A program made the translations under genes and the position numbers. Below the pieces are notes generated by a model that worked only from the letters and a program-made list of their open reading frames with translations, did not search any database and had not been told where the DNA came from. 64,000 nucleotides of DNA from Leuctra nigra (taxonomy: Eukaryota; Arthropoda; Insecta; Plecoptera; Leuctridae), in contig OW203770.1 in the NCBI GenBank assembly GCA_934045905.1, positions 28,343,259 to 28,407,258 of the forward strand. The letters run 5' to 3'. The number at the start of each line of letters is the position of its first letter. The stretch's first letter is position 1. This document shows, piece after piece, positions 1 through 10,359 of the stretch.

Positions 1-803
1 ATCTATATGGAATATTAATAGTAAAGGTAAAAATTTACTATTGCCGTAACCGGAAATGACGTCATAAAAATGAAGAATCAAACTTAAATCACCTCTTACT
101 ACAATAACAACATATTCAGAAGGCTTATAATGATACATAACATTTATAGAATTAATTCTAGGTGGCAGTTATTTCAGCCGCCATTTTAAAAACCGGAAGT
201 GATGCCATATCTCAAAAATGGCTGGACCGATTGGAACGATGCTTTCGCAATTCCTCATGGAATATCACTTTAAGCTAATATTTAGTACCAAACACAATTT
301 TTCTTAGTAACCAATTCGGTAATTGCGTATTTTTTTAAAAGAATTAGTCATTTTTGCTCCGATTTACAAGTTGTGTCAATAAAGTAAAAAAAAGAGTGAT
401 ATCCCCATAAAAAACACTCCGTGTAAGAATACCAGCCAAGTCCCTTCAACTATAAAAAAAATAGAAGAAATCTAAAAATTCAGCACTGAAAAGAAGTGAT
501 ATCAAAAAATGGGCCAAGTCAAAACTTAATTTTAAAAACCAAATTATACTTGGCGCATCGTTTTTAAGGGCATTATAGGTATATTATATAATATATTAAG
601 GTACATTTGATTTTTGGCAAATACTTCTATACTATTTATATACACGATGCGCCAAGTATATTTTGGTTTTTAAAATTAAGTTTTGACTTGGCCCATTTTT
701 TGATATCACTTCTTTTCATTGCTGAATTTTTAGATTTCTTCTATTTTTTTTATAGTTGAAGGGACTTGGCTGGTATTTTTACACGGAGTGTTTTTTATGG
801 GGA
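1..803 (-). mobile_element. Helitron-like family 2, copy a (cut by window start)
   Basis: The right end is a fold-back of about 400 bp (roughly 393-803) whose arms read CCCCATAAAAAACACTCCG and its complement. The other copies place this palindrome at the element's 5' end, so the copy lies on the minus strand. Positions 1-390 hold the family's internal modules with TGACGTCA, ACCGGAAGT and GCCGCCATTTT (reverse of the CRE/ETS/YY1 triad). The 3' hairpin end lies outside the window. No coding capacity is seen. Confidence 0.75.
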
Positions 804-1296
804 TTACCAATACATCCATAAAGACCACTAAGTAGCTGTAACTTATACTGATTTAACAGAGCATTGTAAATCCAGCTCTTAGAAATCTACCTAATGAGTG
901 TAATATTATTAAGCGTTGGCTAATATCTCCAAATCAATGAGGTCCTCATTTCCATTCGTGGCCTCGAATTGTCTCTTTGTGATTGTTTTTCGCTGATATT
1001 TACTATTTTGTTTCCATTCCACAGACACTTTTTTGGAGTAAAGTTTTTTTGTTTAATTGTGCTGGTAAAATGTTCTACAATAAAAACATATAATGGACAA
1101 AACATAAAAATGTACAGCTAAAATTTCTTAATCTACAAGTAAATTCAGTTCTTCTATAGATCACCATTATGTGTTGTTACTGGATAAAAGTGAAAAGCAA
1201 CACATTTGGTATTTATTTTTTATTGATTGATTTTATACTGTTTAGATTTCCAAAATGATGGTTTCGTAGTGACGTAAGCCGTTGTGCCACAGCCCC

Positions 1297-1336
1297 GTGC
1301 TCGCTTATCAACGCATTACTCAGAACGTATTCTTAG
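1297..1336 (+). repeat. Relic of an HLE-1 3' terminus
   Basis: The sequence resembles the conserved HLE-1 3' end (GTGCTCGCTTATCAACGC then TTCTTAG) but is degenerate; the terminal CCTAG is now TCTTAG. No matching 5' end is seen. A second relic on the opposite strand lies near 2452-2490 (TAGGAAAACGCTCAGTG). Confidence 0.6.
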
Positions 1337-1341
1337 TACAT

Positions 1342-1881
1342 ATTAAGGTGCTGCAAGCGCGAGCGATTTTGCTGCTTTTTGTAGACACTTTTTGCGATAC
1401 GATTGGAGACGAAACGGGTAGACCAAATTATTTGACATTTTAATCGTGATTAGATAAAAGACAAACTTAGGGTTATCCCTTGGTACATTTTTAATTTTTT
1501 TGTTTTGTTAATTAGTAATAATTAGTGGATTTTTTGTGAAAAATTAGCTATTTTCTCGTCTCCCTGGGCGCTGTATAAAATTAAATTTCAAAAATGTGCC
1601 AAGGGATAACACTAAGTTTTTCTTTTATCTAATCATGATTAAAATTTGAGATTAATTGGTTTACGGGTTTGTTCTCCAATCGTATCGCAAATTTCATCGT
1701 TTTGCGCGGTTTTGTTGAATAACCGGTGCCTAATTAACGATGCAATAAGCAAAAATTAAAAAGGGCTACTAATATACAATCAGACTGATCATGTGAACAT
1801 CCTGTAAAAATTACACTCACTTATGAAACATTTTTTGTCTCTCAATTTTCTAAAACGGCTGAGCGCTAGTATCACCTTAAT
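1342..1881. mobile_element. Fold-back TIR element, family 3 (compact copy)
   Basis: Both ends carry ATTAAGGTG in inverted orientation. Inside, two long imperfect arms pair with each other (around 1390-1480 and 1600-1690), sharing for example ACAAACTTAGGGTTATCCC and its complement. No ORF of note. The same arms bracket a much larger copy at 31289-34629. The superfamily is not assigned because no clear target duplication was seen. Confidence 0.6.
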
Positions 1882-2960
1882 GGAATCACATATACAATTA
1901 TCGCACTTTTGATAATTGTAATTTATGATCTATCATTTCATATTAATTACAATCAGTTCTTGCATGGAGCTGTACAATTTATGATTCGCATTGACTTTTT
2001 CTCTGTTATATTTATTTATTTAACAATATCGTGAATGTTGATCATATTTTCTCGTCGCAGAGGAACACTTCACCTAAAACCCATCAATATTGATCAAATA
2101 ATTTACATCACTTTGCATATAAAGTTAATTAAATCATCAAACATTCGGGAAGCAGCGTGTGTTTTAGAACCCTTTTAGCGCATTTATATTCCAGTTCAAG
2201 TGCCCTGGTTTCGTCACAAGCGTTGAGTTTAAAATTGCTTTTATAATTTGATTGAATTACCTGCAATTGATTAACTTATGCGTTGCTCCTGTGATGATGC
2301 TAAATCCCTGGCGCTCCGGACTTGTGCCGGAGGTGCTAATAGAGTTCAAGCACTGATTACTGATTAGTAATTACCTACTCTTCAGCATTGCCTAGATTGC
2401 AGCATCCAGTTTGAGTGACACAGAACATTATTCCTATGCGATGATGGTTATATAGGAAAACGCTCAGTGTAACGCGTTGATGAGTGAGCCTTCGTATTGC
2501 ATGCGAAATGACATGCGCTTGCAGTTCACGAACCTACGAGAAAGATGATTGTATTTATTGACGGATCTTTCTCAAATACCCTTGTTGCTATACTAACACA
2601 CCTCAATCTTGTTTAATTTGTCGGGGGCACGATATTTTTCAATAGGTTGTTTAATAAAGTTTTTAAAAAGAAATGCGTAAATGGTTTCAAATACAAAATG
2701 GAAATTAAATCGATTAAAGATAATGATTACTTATTTACTGAAAGTGTCTGTCCCCCAGTTAGATTTGGTAGGCCGTGACGTCAGATGATGATATATAAGT
2801 ACAGGTCCAATTAGTATGAGGTAAAGGTGTGCGAAGAATTTCAGATCGATGGGCGGAACGTGCGACCTTGGTTGAAGACAGAGACGGAGAAAGCGCTGTA
2901 AGAATCTAAACATGAACACTGTCCTGTCATCATTTTTTATAATTCAAAGAGATACTTGGA
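1882..2960. other. No gene recognised
   Basis: AT-rich sequence without a supportable gene. It contains one HLE-1 3'-end relic at about 2452-2490 and otherwise no repeat that I could match elsewhere in the window. Confidence 0.5.
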
Positions 2961-3611
2961 TTCTACACGCTCACTTTAATAGAGTGTGTTAAACATACAT
3001 TTAAATGACGTCTCACTTTAGCACGTCTACACACTCACTTTATCTATTGACGCACTATCTGGTGACGATTCTGTAATTATTACCTTAATTTGTCGATTCA
3101 GTGCAGTGTTATTCTAATGACAGTGAGGAGATTTCACATGAATGGTCCAGTGAAGTTATTTACAAAATATGTTCAGCTGTCAGTTCAAGTTGGAAACAAA
3201 ATCACTCTTGGATGACATAGCCTCACTTTTAACACTCATAAGAACTTTTTTTTTTTTTTTTTTTTGAGCCTTTGTGTTATGTTAAAAAGTATTATTAAAT
3301 AGCACGCAATACACTTACAAAGTCAATTAAACATTTTAACTTGAATATGTATACAATTTTACCATTAAATCCAGAACTGAAAAAGAACAAAAGATAGTAG
3401 AAATAGTTATCTTCAAATTGGCGGTTGTGGATTTTTCGAATCGTTTTTAAAAATAATCTCGCGAGATCTCGCGTCTTGCGTTAAATATAGGTTAAATGGA
3501 GGTCCGCCGCGAACTTGAAGTGCGGCGTCATTTAAGGGAAGCTTGATCATCTACACGGTGTACTTAAAGTGAGTGGCTACTAAAGTCCTCTGTTAAAGTG
3601 AGCGTGTAGAA
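2961..3611. mobile_element. TIR element, about 650 bp
   Basis: The left end TTCTACACGCTCACTTTAA (2961 on) is matched by its reverse complement ending at 3611, with about 23 bp of near-perfect TIR. The motif CACTTTA recurs as subterminal copies near both ends. A poly-T run lies at about 3248-3265. No ORF and no clear TSD. Confidence 0.55.
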
Positions 3612-3789
3612 GGGGTATAATGGAAAGTCTTTTTTACTCTTCCCTACAAGCTTCAGTTACCTTTGAGTCAATCAATTTCAATGTTCTGTTCTATGCCTTG
3701 TTAGACGCCAAACTTCCACATATTCACATGACGCAACCCTCAATACGTATGTGTTTTGCGGGTTGCGTCTAGGCGTTCGTATACAATAA
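3612..3789. other. Short spacer with a small hairpin
   Basis: Between a TIR element and HLE-1. It contains a small inverted repeat, GACGCAACCC ... GGGTTGCGTC, at about 3730-3770. No gene is seen. Confidence 0.4.
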
Positions 3790-4053
3790 CTAGGAAAACG
3801 CTCAGTGTAACGCGTTGTTGAGCGAGCACGGGTACGTGCAAATTCTCGAACAGGAAATGCGTACACAACGCACAGAAAACATATCCATACATATTGAATT
3901 GCAATATGATCACTCAATCAACAAAAAAGGTTATGCTTTATTATCGAAACGTGAAAATAACATCTAAGCACCCTGGTAAATATAGCAAATCAGATTCAAT
4001 TCAAGTGGCGCTGGAAAACATTCATTTCGATACTTCATTACTGACAGATATTA

Positions 4054-6130
4054 CTAGGAAAACGCTCTGAGTAACGCGTTGATGAGCGAGCACGGATACA
4101 CGCAACACCTCGAACCGAAATTATGTCTATCGAAAATGTCATTAAAAGCCAATAATTCTTGAATTTCGTCACAGACTTGTATAAATATCTCCAAAATTTC
4201 CAAAAATATTGGTCCCAATAACCTTGCTAAGTTTTAAGTTGATCGATTAAACCTTTGATTGAACGGTTCCTTGTTAAGTTTCAAAAATCACAGGATATCT
4301 TTCAAACAATATACCTGGGACCACTCATATGATATGATATTACTGTGGACACAATATCAGATCAATCTGTTAAACGGTCATTATTAGTTTCATTTCGTTT
4401 GAAACTTTCTGCTCTAACTACCTTGCCTTGAACTAAAGATTCGATGTCGCCGTGAATTTGACAGCCAACACACAAAATGTCCCTAAAATTACAAAAACTT
4501 TTGAAAATAACTACAAATTAGACTGAAAATTGGCAAAAATACCTTAAATGTTGCTACCAATTACCATGCGAAGTTTTTAGTTGGTCGGTCAATCGGCAAT
4601 ACCCGCTGCACGAGAGCGGGTATTGCGTTGATTGTTTGAGTATCTCCTTGCAGCAGTCTGGTCGGGGGTCTCTTTGCTCCTTGATGCTTTATTATTAACG
4701 ACATTTTGTTTCAACCTTTTAGATTTAGCTTCGTCAGTTTCTTGATCTTCAATTTCACGCAGACGCTTTTTCGCCTTTATGGCTTTCATTCTAGCAGAAG
4801 TCTTTCCATTTTTCGGCATGTTTAAATAGGGATAAGATAGGTAATGAAAAAGTAAGAAGTAGAGTACCTACCTAATTAAAGTACAATAATATTTGTGTGA
4901 TCAATGTTTGAAATGCACGAAATGTGTGCTCAAAGACGTAATGTATTCAATGTCGTAATGTTACGAAATGAATCTTGAACAAAACTTCGCAAATATGAAA
5001 ATAAAGTAAACACCTTTCAACTAATAAGCGAAAGGAATCAAAGTTCCACACAAAAAAACGGATCAGGTAAAATAGTAACTACCTAGTTTAGAAACGGAAT
5101 GAATCCAACGTTCCACAATTAAAATAAGACAACGTAATGTTTTGAACTGAATGAATCAAAACTTTCAAAAAAAAATAGCAACCTTCAAGGAAATGTCAGG
5201 CTAGACAGAAGCTCAGAAACGGAATAAATCCAACGTTTCCAAGAAGAAAATAATTTGAAATAATCAATCCCCTGGACAAAAACTGTAGATACCTAATATC
5301 TATGCTTTAAAAGCGATTCAATTTTACTAATACCTTCACAAAGTACACCAAATTGCCAAAATTATCAACGAAAAGAAGCAAAATGCAGGAGAGATTTGGA
5401 ATGACGTGTGAACGCTAGAAGAGAACAAACGCCACTCAATGATATTATTGAAATGTGAGCTTATGTTTCTAATCCCTCCTGGATGCAAAATCAGCCAAGT
5501 AGAAACACGGGAGGCACGGCCATTAGAACTACGAATTGACGAAAAGACAATCAAGGTCCTTAAAAACTCGAAATGATTTGTTGGAAACTATGATCCAAAT
5601 TGAATTATTCAAATTTGATCAACTCAATAAACATAAAAATATCTGCTTTTCACTAAAAAACTGTACATACCATCAAAACACTCTTGTACCTAAAGCAAAT
5701 CAGATTCAGTTGCATTGGAAAGACATTCATTTTCAATGTTTCATTTCTGACAGCTATTAAAAATGTCAATAAGTGCATACTTTCTTGACAGATTCGGCTG
5801 AAAATTTGTAAAATAAGTGACATTGTTGGTCTTACTGACCATGCTAAATATGAGTTTGATCACATTTCTCGAAGACCATTTTCATTTTTTAGGCTATCAG
5901 GAGATACTTATTTTAACAATGAACCAATGGATGGATTTCAAAAAAAAATTGGGTCTGCAAACAGAGAAGGTTGTCTTTACATGTGTGCAAAATTTCAGGT
6001 CGATCGGTGAAACGGTGCGACTTCTATTGCTTCCTTTAGCATACAAAAACAAAAACAAAAAAAAAAAAAAAAAAAAAACAGAGGTCCGTGCTAAAAGAGC
6101 CAAATGGAGTCGCTCGCTTCGCTCGCTCAA
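4054..6130 (-). mobile_element. HLE-1 nested copy with 76-aa ORF
   Basis: A 2077-bp element bounded by TTGAGCG (6130, minus strand) and CCTAG (4054). It is nearly identical, in opposite orientation, to the 2079-bp copy at 10360-12438. Near the 3' end a short inverted pair AACGC/GCGTT sits just before TTTTCCTAG, resembling the Helitron subterminal hairpin. The interior includes a basic ORF at 4589-4819 on the same strand. It is probably an internally deleted derivative of an autonomous rolling-circle element (inference). Confidence 0.8.
4589..4819 (-). CDS. 76-aa basic protein in HLE-1; possible N-terminal remnant of a Helitron protein
   Basis: The ORF starts MPKNGKTSARMKAIKAKKR and is rich in Lys, Arg, Glu and Gln, with a segment KETPDQTAARRYSNNQRN near residues 49-66. 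Helitron/Pif1-type proteins of animals often begin with basic, repetitive stretches of this kind, so I read it as the first part of such a protein joined to the generic 3' half of the element. No Rep or helicase motif is present. The same ORF, with a visible Ile-to-Phe change near its C-terminus, lies at 11673-11903 in the other 2.08-kb copy. Both are unbroken, but this could simply reflect recent duplication. Whether it is translated is unknown. Confidence 0.4.
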   Translation of the reverse strand: MPKNGKTSARMKAIKAKKRLREIEDQETDEAKSKRLKQNVVNNKASRSKETPDQTAARRYSNNQRNTRSRAAGIAD

Positions 6131-6670
6131 AAAATGTCAATAAGTTCATACGTTCTTAACTGATTGGGATGAAATTTTGTAAAATAAGATACAATGTTGG
6201 TCTTAATGATCATGCAAAATATGAGTTTGATCAGAATTATCGAAGATCGTTTTCATTTTTCAGCCTACCAGGAGATATTTATTTAAATTTTAACCAATTC
6301 ATGGATTTCAAAAAAATTAGGGCCTGCAATCAGAGATGGTTAGTTTTATATGTTTGCAAAATTTCATCTTGATTGAAGAAAAACTCTGACCTGTATAGCC
6401 AAAATATGAGTTTGATCAGATTAATCGAAGATCATTTTCAACCTATCAGGAGATGTTTATTTAAATTTTAACCAATTAATAGATTTCAAAAATATTAGGG
6501 CCTGCAAACAGAAAAGGTTGTCTCTACATGTGTACAAAATTTCAGCTCGATCGAAGAAAAACTGTGACCTGCATAGCCTCACCTAGCGGAAAACAAAAAA
6601 AAACAAAAAAAACAGAGGTCCGTGCCAAATGAGCCAATAGGAGACGCTCGCTTCGCTCGCTCAATTATTC

Positions 6671-7492
6671 GGAGTGACTATTTTCACCGTGTGGTGAAAA
6701 TAGCATCAGAGTCATGCTCATCTTGGGTCTATCAGGGGGTTTGACTCAGCCCAGGGTCACTGGGGGGCAAAGCCATCTCGCCACCTTTGTTATAAGTTCA
6801 GTGGATAAAAAAAATAGTATCTGTTCATACGTATTATATTTCTTAAACTTAAAGATCTTAAAACTTTACCCAAAATCAATTTACCCATATTATGGGATAT
6901 TTGCCTAAAAAGTAGACAATTAGATTTTTTTCTCTGTACATTTTTGTTTAAAAAGTAAAAAAAAAATGGGAAAAGTTAAATGTTAATAAACACGAATTAA
7001 AAAATGTGTATCAAATCGCACTATTTATTTGAAAGTCTGGACCCTGGCATTGTCCCCAAACTCACCTTATTTTGAACAATTTAACTGCCAATTGCATATT
7101 TTGTTATTGCCTAGAAAATAGTTTTCATAATATTCATTGAAATATTTACGCAGTTAAAAGAACACTTTTTAAATTTGTTCGAATTTAGCGACTTCCAAGT
7201 GCATTTTTGTTACGAACAGACTGTCAGCTTTGCACATATCAATATCTATCTAAAGATAGGTACGTAACGATACATAACAAAACTGAGAATAGTACCACAC
7301 TAAGAAAATATCCTCTGACGCATATACAATAGGCAATAAACTCGGGAATAATCAATAATCAACAAGATATTTAAAATCAAAATGTATTTGTTCAACTAAC
7401 TTCATCATAAACACATAGTGAAAAGAGTGCACGCACACGGTGAAAATAGCCTCTGATGCTATTTTTCCCGGTTGGTGAAAATAGTCGCGTCC
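6671..7492. mobile_element. TIR element, about 820 bp
   Basis: The left end GGAGTGACTATTTTCACC is mirrored at the right end (GGTGAAAATAGTCGCGTCC). A second inner inverted pair, GGTGAAAATAGCATCAGAG and its counterpart, lies just inside both ends. No coding potential was recognised and the target duplication is unclear. A further GACTATTTTCACC-like end occurs near 9206. Confidence 0.5.
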
Positions 7493-7684
7493 ATAATTAT
7501 TACACATTATTGTTCATCGATGTTGTTTCTTCGGTTCTTGTGGCCCTTTTTAGAGCCAAAACCCCAAACAACCACTGGAGCGTCTACCGAAGAAAAGACA
7601 TCGAGTATCAGCAACGACTCCCAGACCCTAAGTCAATTGACACATTATTGTTGATTTGATTTAAGCTCTTATTCTAAAGAGAGT

Positions 7685-7998
7685 AGAGAATGTATAGTAG
7701 AGAGGGTGAGGAAACCCGGTACCGGGATGGGGCCTACTCCTATGAATGATACCAAGGGGACCAACGGATTAACGTCCCTTCCGAAGGACGATGTAACATT
7801 CACAGCACGAGCCTCCACAACACGCGCCGTCCAGAGACTGATAACAGGTGGAGGTCGTCACACTAACCCCCAAAACACCCCAGTCTCTCTTGCCCAACGG
7901 CAGCAACTGGCAGAGCAGAGTTGAACGCGCTCAATGTTGCTTAACCTCGGTGATCTGACGAGAACCGAGGTATCCAACACACCAGCCGCTGTCTTAAG
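7685..7998. other. GC-richer unclassified block
   Basis: A stretch of clearly higher GC than its surroundings with short C- and G-rich words (GGTACCGGGATGGGGCC). The composition suggests a retroposon fragment or SINE-like unit, but I recognise no domain and no pol III boxes. The 72-aa reading frame through it is not convincing. Confidence 0.3.
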
Positions 7999-8747
7999 TT
8001 AAATATACTTAAATCTAATAAATTTTTAGCATAAATATAAGATAACAACACTCAAAACAGTCACTATTTTGTCTTCACGTTGTGATCAGAATCACACAAA
8101 TAAACAAGTAAACTATTTTACGAACTTTTTCTTGTCGCATTGCTATATACTGTTCGATGCAATAGGGAAGTCTCATAGAAATAAGATGTCAACACAATTG
8201 ATTTGTTATGGTAGTTAAAGACGTTTCTGAATACAGCTATGTTATGTCTTTTATTGTGAGTGGAATAGTTTCCTCGGAATTGATTTACAAAGTATGATTC
8301 TCTTTTCTAACATTGAGACGGGAAAATTTACGTTTACGTCATTCATATTATGTTGCCATGACAACAAAGTATATCACACATTGTTGTGGTCTTAAGCCGT
8401 TTTTTCCCCCCAAAATGTCGCCTGACATTTGAAATTGTTTTTATTGACCAAAATTTTACATTTCTTGGGTGATAAGTGTATTTGTAATTATTGTTTGTGT
8501 TGTTATTTACGAATGTACTGTAATAAATTTGCACGAGACTTCCCTTCTCAACTGTCCTTTCTCGTGTACCAGAAACATCAATTACCGCAATCCATGTCTT
8601 AGGATGTACAATTATTTATCGTTATCATTAACCTATATAAAATGCATTTCAAGCTTGATCATTACGTATACTGATGTTTAAAGACGATGAGAAATTGATG
8701 TCTACAGTTTTAGAATAATATTCCAATTAAAAGTAGTTACATTAAGG
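7999..8747. other. No gene recognised
   Basis: AT-rich, without a supportable ORF or a repeat I could match within the window. Confidence 0.5.
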
Positions 8748-8906
8748 TTGCATTAACTTAGCCCAGCCACAAAATGATATCAAAAAACGAAAAAGATAGT
8801 CGTTTTGTGCTCGTTTTGTGCTGAAATGTGCCGTAAAAAATCGTTTTGAGCTGTCACCGTTTTGAGTGAATGTTAATTTTTAAGTGGCTGGGCTAAGTTA
8901 ATGCAA
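8748..8906. mobile_element. Small MITE with 20-bp perfect TIRs
   Basis: TTGCATTAACTTAGCCCAGC at the left is repeated in inverted orientation at the right, ending at 8906, giving an element of about 159 bp. A second partial end (CATTAACTTAGCCCAGCC) lies at about 9012-9030, and the word CAAAACGAGCACAA recurs, so at least two related copies are side by side. Noncoding. Confidence 0.65.
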
Positions 8907-9484
8907 AATAAAGCAAAAAAATAAAAACTTCGTATCGGCACAAATCAGCACAAAACGAGCACAAAACGCATGCCTATTTTGGTTTGATTATTTGAATGTG
9001 GCCGGGCTAGCATTAACTTAGCCCAGCCATTTAAAACGGGTGATAACTTTGGAACGGGATGAGCTCAAAACGATTTCTCAACGGCACAAATCAGCACAAA
9101 ACGAGCACAATTCGGAGAGTGCAAGAAAATTAACTAATACGAAGTTTTATAAGATTTGTAAGATTTGAGATGTAATGAGATTTGAGATGTAAGAATAAGA
9201 TTTGTACTATTTTCACCGTCACTCCGTCATTTTTGTGTGCTTTTTATTTGGCTGTTTGGCCAGGTGGTCTTATACTTGTTGTTTGATTCGTAAGAAGTGA
9301 GAGAGTGGACTGTATGTATTTTTGGAGTATAATAGGTTTTAATTGACAGTAAGTTTACATAATATTTATAAGTGAAAAGGACAGAGAAATGCAAACATGT
9401 AGCATCATGTAGGTACATTGAAATTGCAACACAAGTAACAATCAAGGAATAAAAGCAATGTAAAGTATAGAGAGAAAAAGTAAA

Positions 9485-9564
9485 ATAGATCAAGGAAGCT
9501 TAGATCAGAGTTGATAGAATGCAAATAGATCAAGGAAGCTTAGATCAGAGTTGATAGAATGCAG
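9485..9564. repeat. 40-bp tandem duplication
   Basis: The segment containing GATCAAGGAAGCTTAGATCA and GAGTTGATAGAATGC occurs twice head to tail (9485-9524 and 9525-9564). It sits at the end of an endonuclease relic. Confidence 0.75.
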
Positions 9565-10140
9565 ATCGGCGCCAATACTTGAACTCTTGCTGGAACAATG
9601 TGTTCGTAAGGACCAGCTCATGCTCAGCACACTTGCTAAGGAGAAGGACACCATTGGAGTAAAAGTTCCCAATGCCATGCCGACCAATGACGCTCTTCCA
9701 GATGATGTGGTCCTTCCCTACACGGGCATTGAAGTCACCAAGTATAATCAACTTATCAGTTTTCCCAACTGAAGAGATGATCCTGTCAAGCGCCAGGTAG
9801 AAAGTGTCCTTCTCCTCACTCGTTGCCTGCATTGTTGGGGCGTAAGCACTCACGAGGACAAGGCATCTGGAATCTGATGATGATAACGCTATTTACACAG
9901 ACATAAGACGTTCTGAATGTCCGGTGGGTAGCTCTGTTAGTTCACCGACCAACTTTGCCTTGATAGCTAAGCCCACTCCATGGATACGTGGTTCATCTGA
10001 TCTTTTCCCTTTCCAAAAGAACACGTACTTATCAACTGTCTCCTCCAGTTGACCCTCATCAGCAAAGCGAGTTTCTGAGAGAGCCGCGATATCCACATCA
10101 TAGCGAGCCAACTCCTTTGCCACCAGCGCCGTACGTCACT
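9560..10140 (-). pseudogene. RTE-type LINE endonuclease fragment
   Basis: Minus-strand reading frames give an EEP endonuclease domain resembling the RTE/BovB clade (the proteins often annotated as craniofacial development protein 2-like). Recognisable blocks are IAALSETRFADEGQL (catalytic Glu), then after a frame break VSAYAPTMQ and LIILGDFNARVG (Asp/Asn motif). The frame is broken near 9880-9895 and the reverse transcriptase part is absent, so this is a dead 5' fragment. It ends at the 40-bp duplication and abuts another LINE relic at about 10165. Confidence 0.75.
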
Positions 10141-10359
10141 CTGGCCTGTCAGAACCTTCCCGATACATAAGTAAGGCAAGCAGAACTTTACATTTTTTAA
10201 AACGCAATTTATATGAGGCATCTGAAAATACGAAGAAAAATGTATACTTGTCAATTGTGAGACCTTTACTTGAGTACGCATGTGTAGTGTGGGATCCGTA
10301 TGCAGTTGGTACGTGCTCCGATCTTAAAATGATTCAAAGACGAGCGATTAGATTTATTA

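Larger units (their letters stand above)
3790..6664 (-). mobile_element. HLE-1 Helitron-like element, outer copy split by a second copy
   Basis: On the minus strand the element begins TTGAGCG at 6664 and ends CCTAG at 3790, each flanked by A and T as in other copies. The body is 3790-4053 plus 6131-6664; a second HLE-1 (4054-6130) sits between. Uninterrupted paralogues (e.g. the complement of about 60900-60965) read straight across the join at GACAGATATTA/AAAATGTC, which shows the nesting and the absence of a target duplication. Confidence 0.8.

Noticed and set aside
3678..3917. 79-aa ORF whose tail resembles frames at 52094-52282 and 28423-28773
   Set aside because: The shared peptide words come from the HLE-1 3' terminus read in one frame, not from a protein family.
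5336..5554. 72-aa ORF conserved in both 2.08-kb HLE-1 copies (also 10939-11157)
   Set aside because: Conservation follows from the near identity of the two copies; the related region at 26337-26537 does not keep the frame, so it is probably noncoding element sequence.
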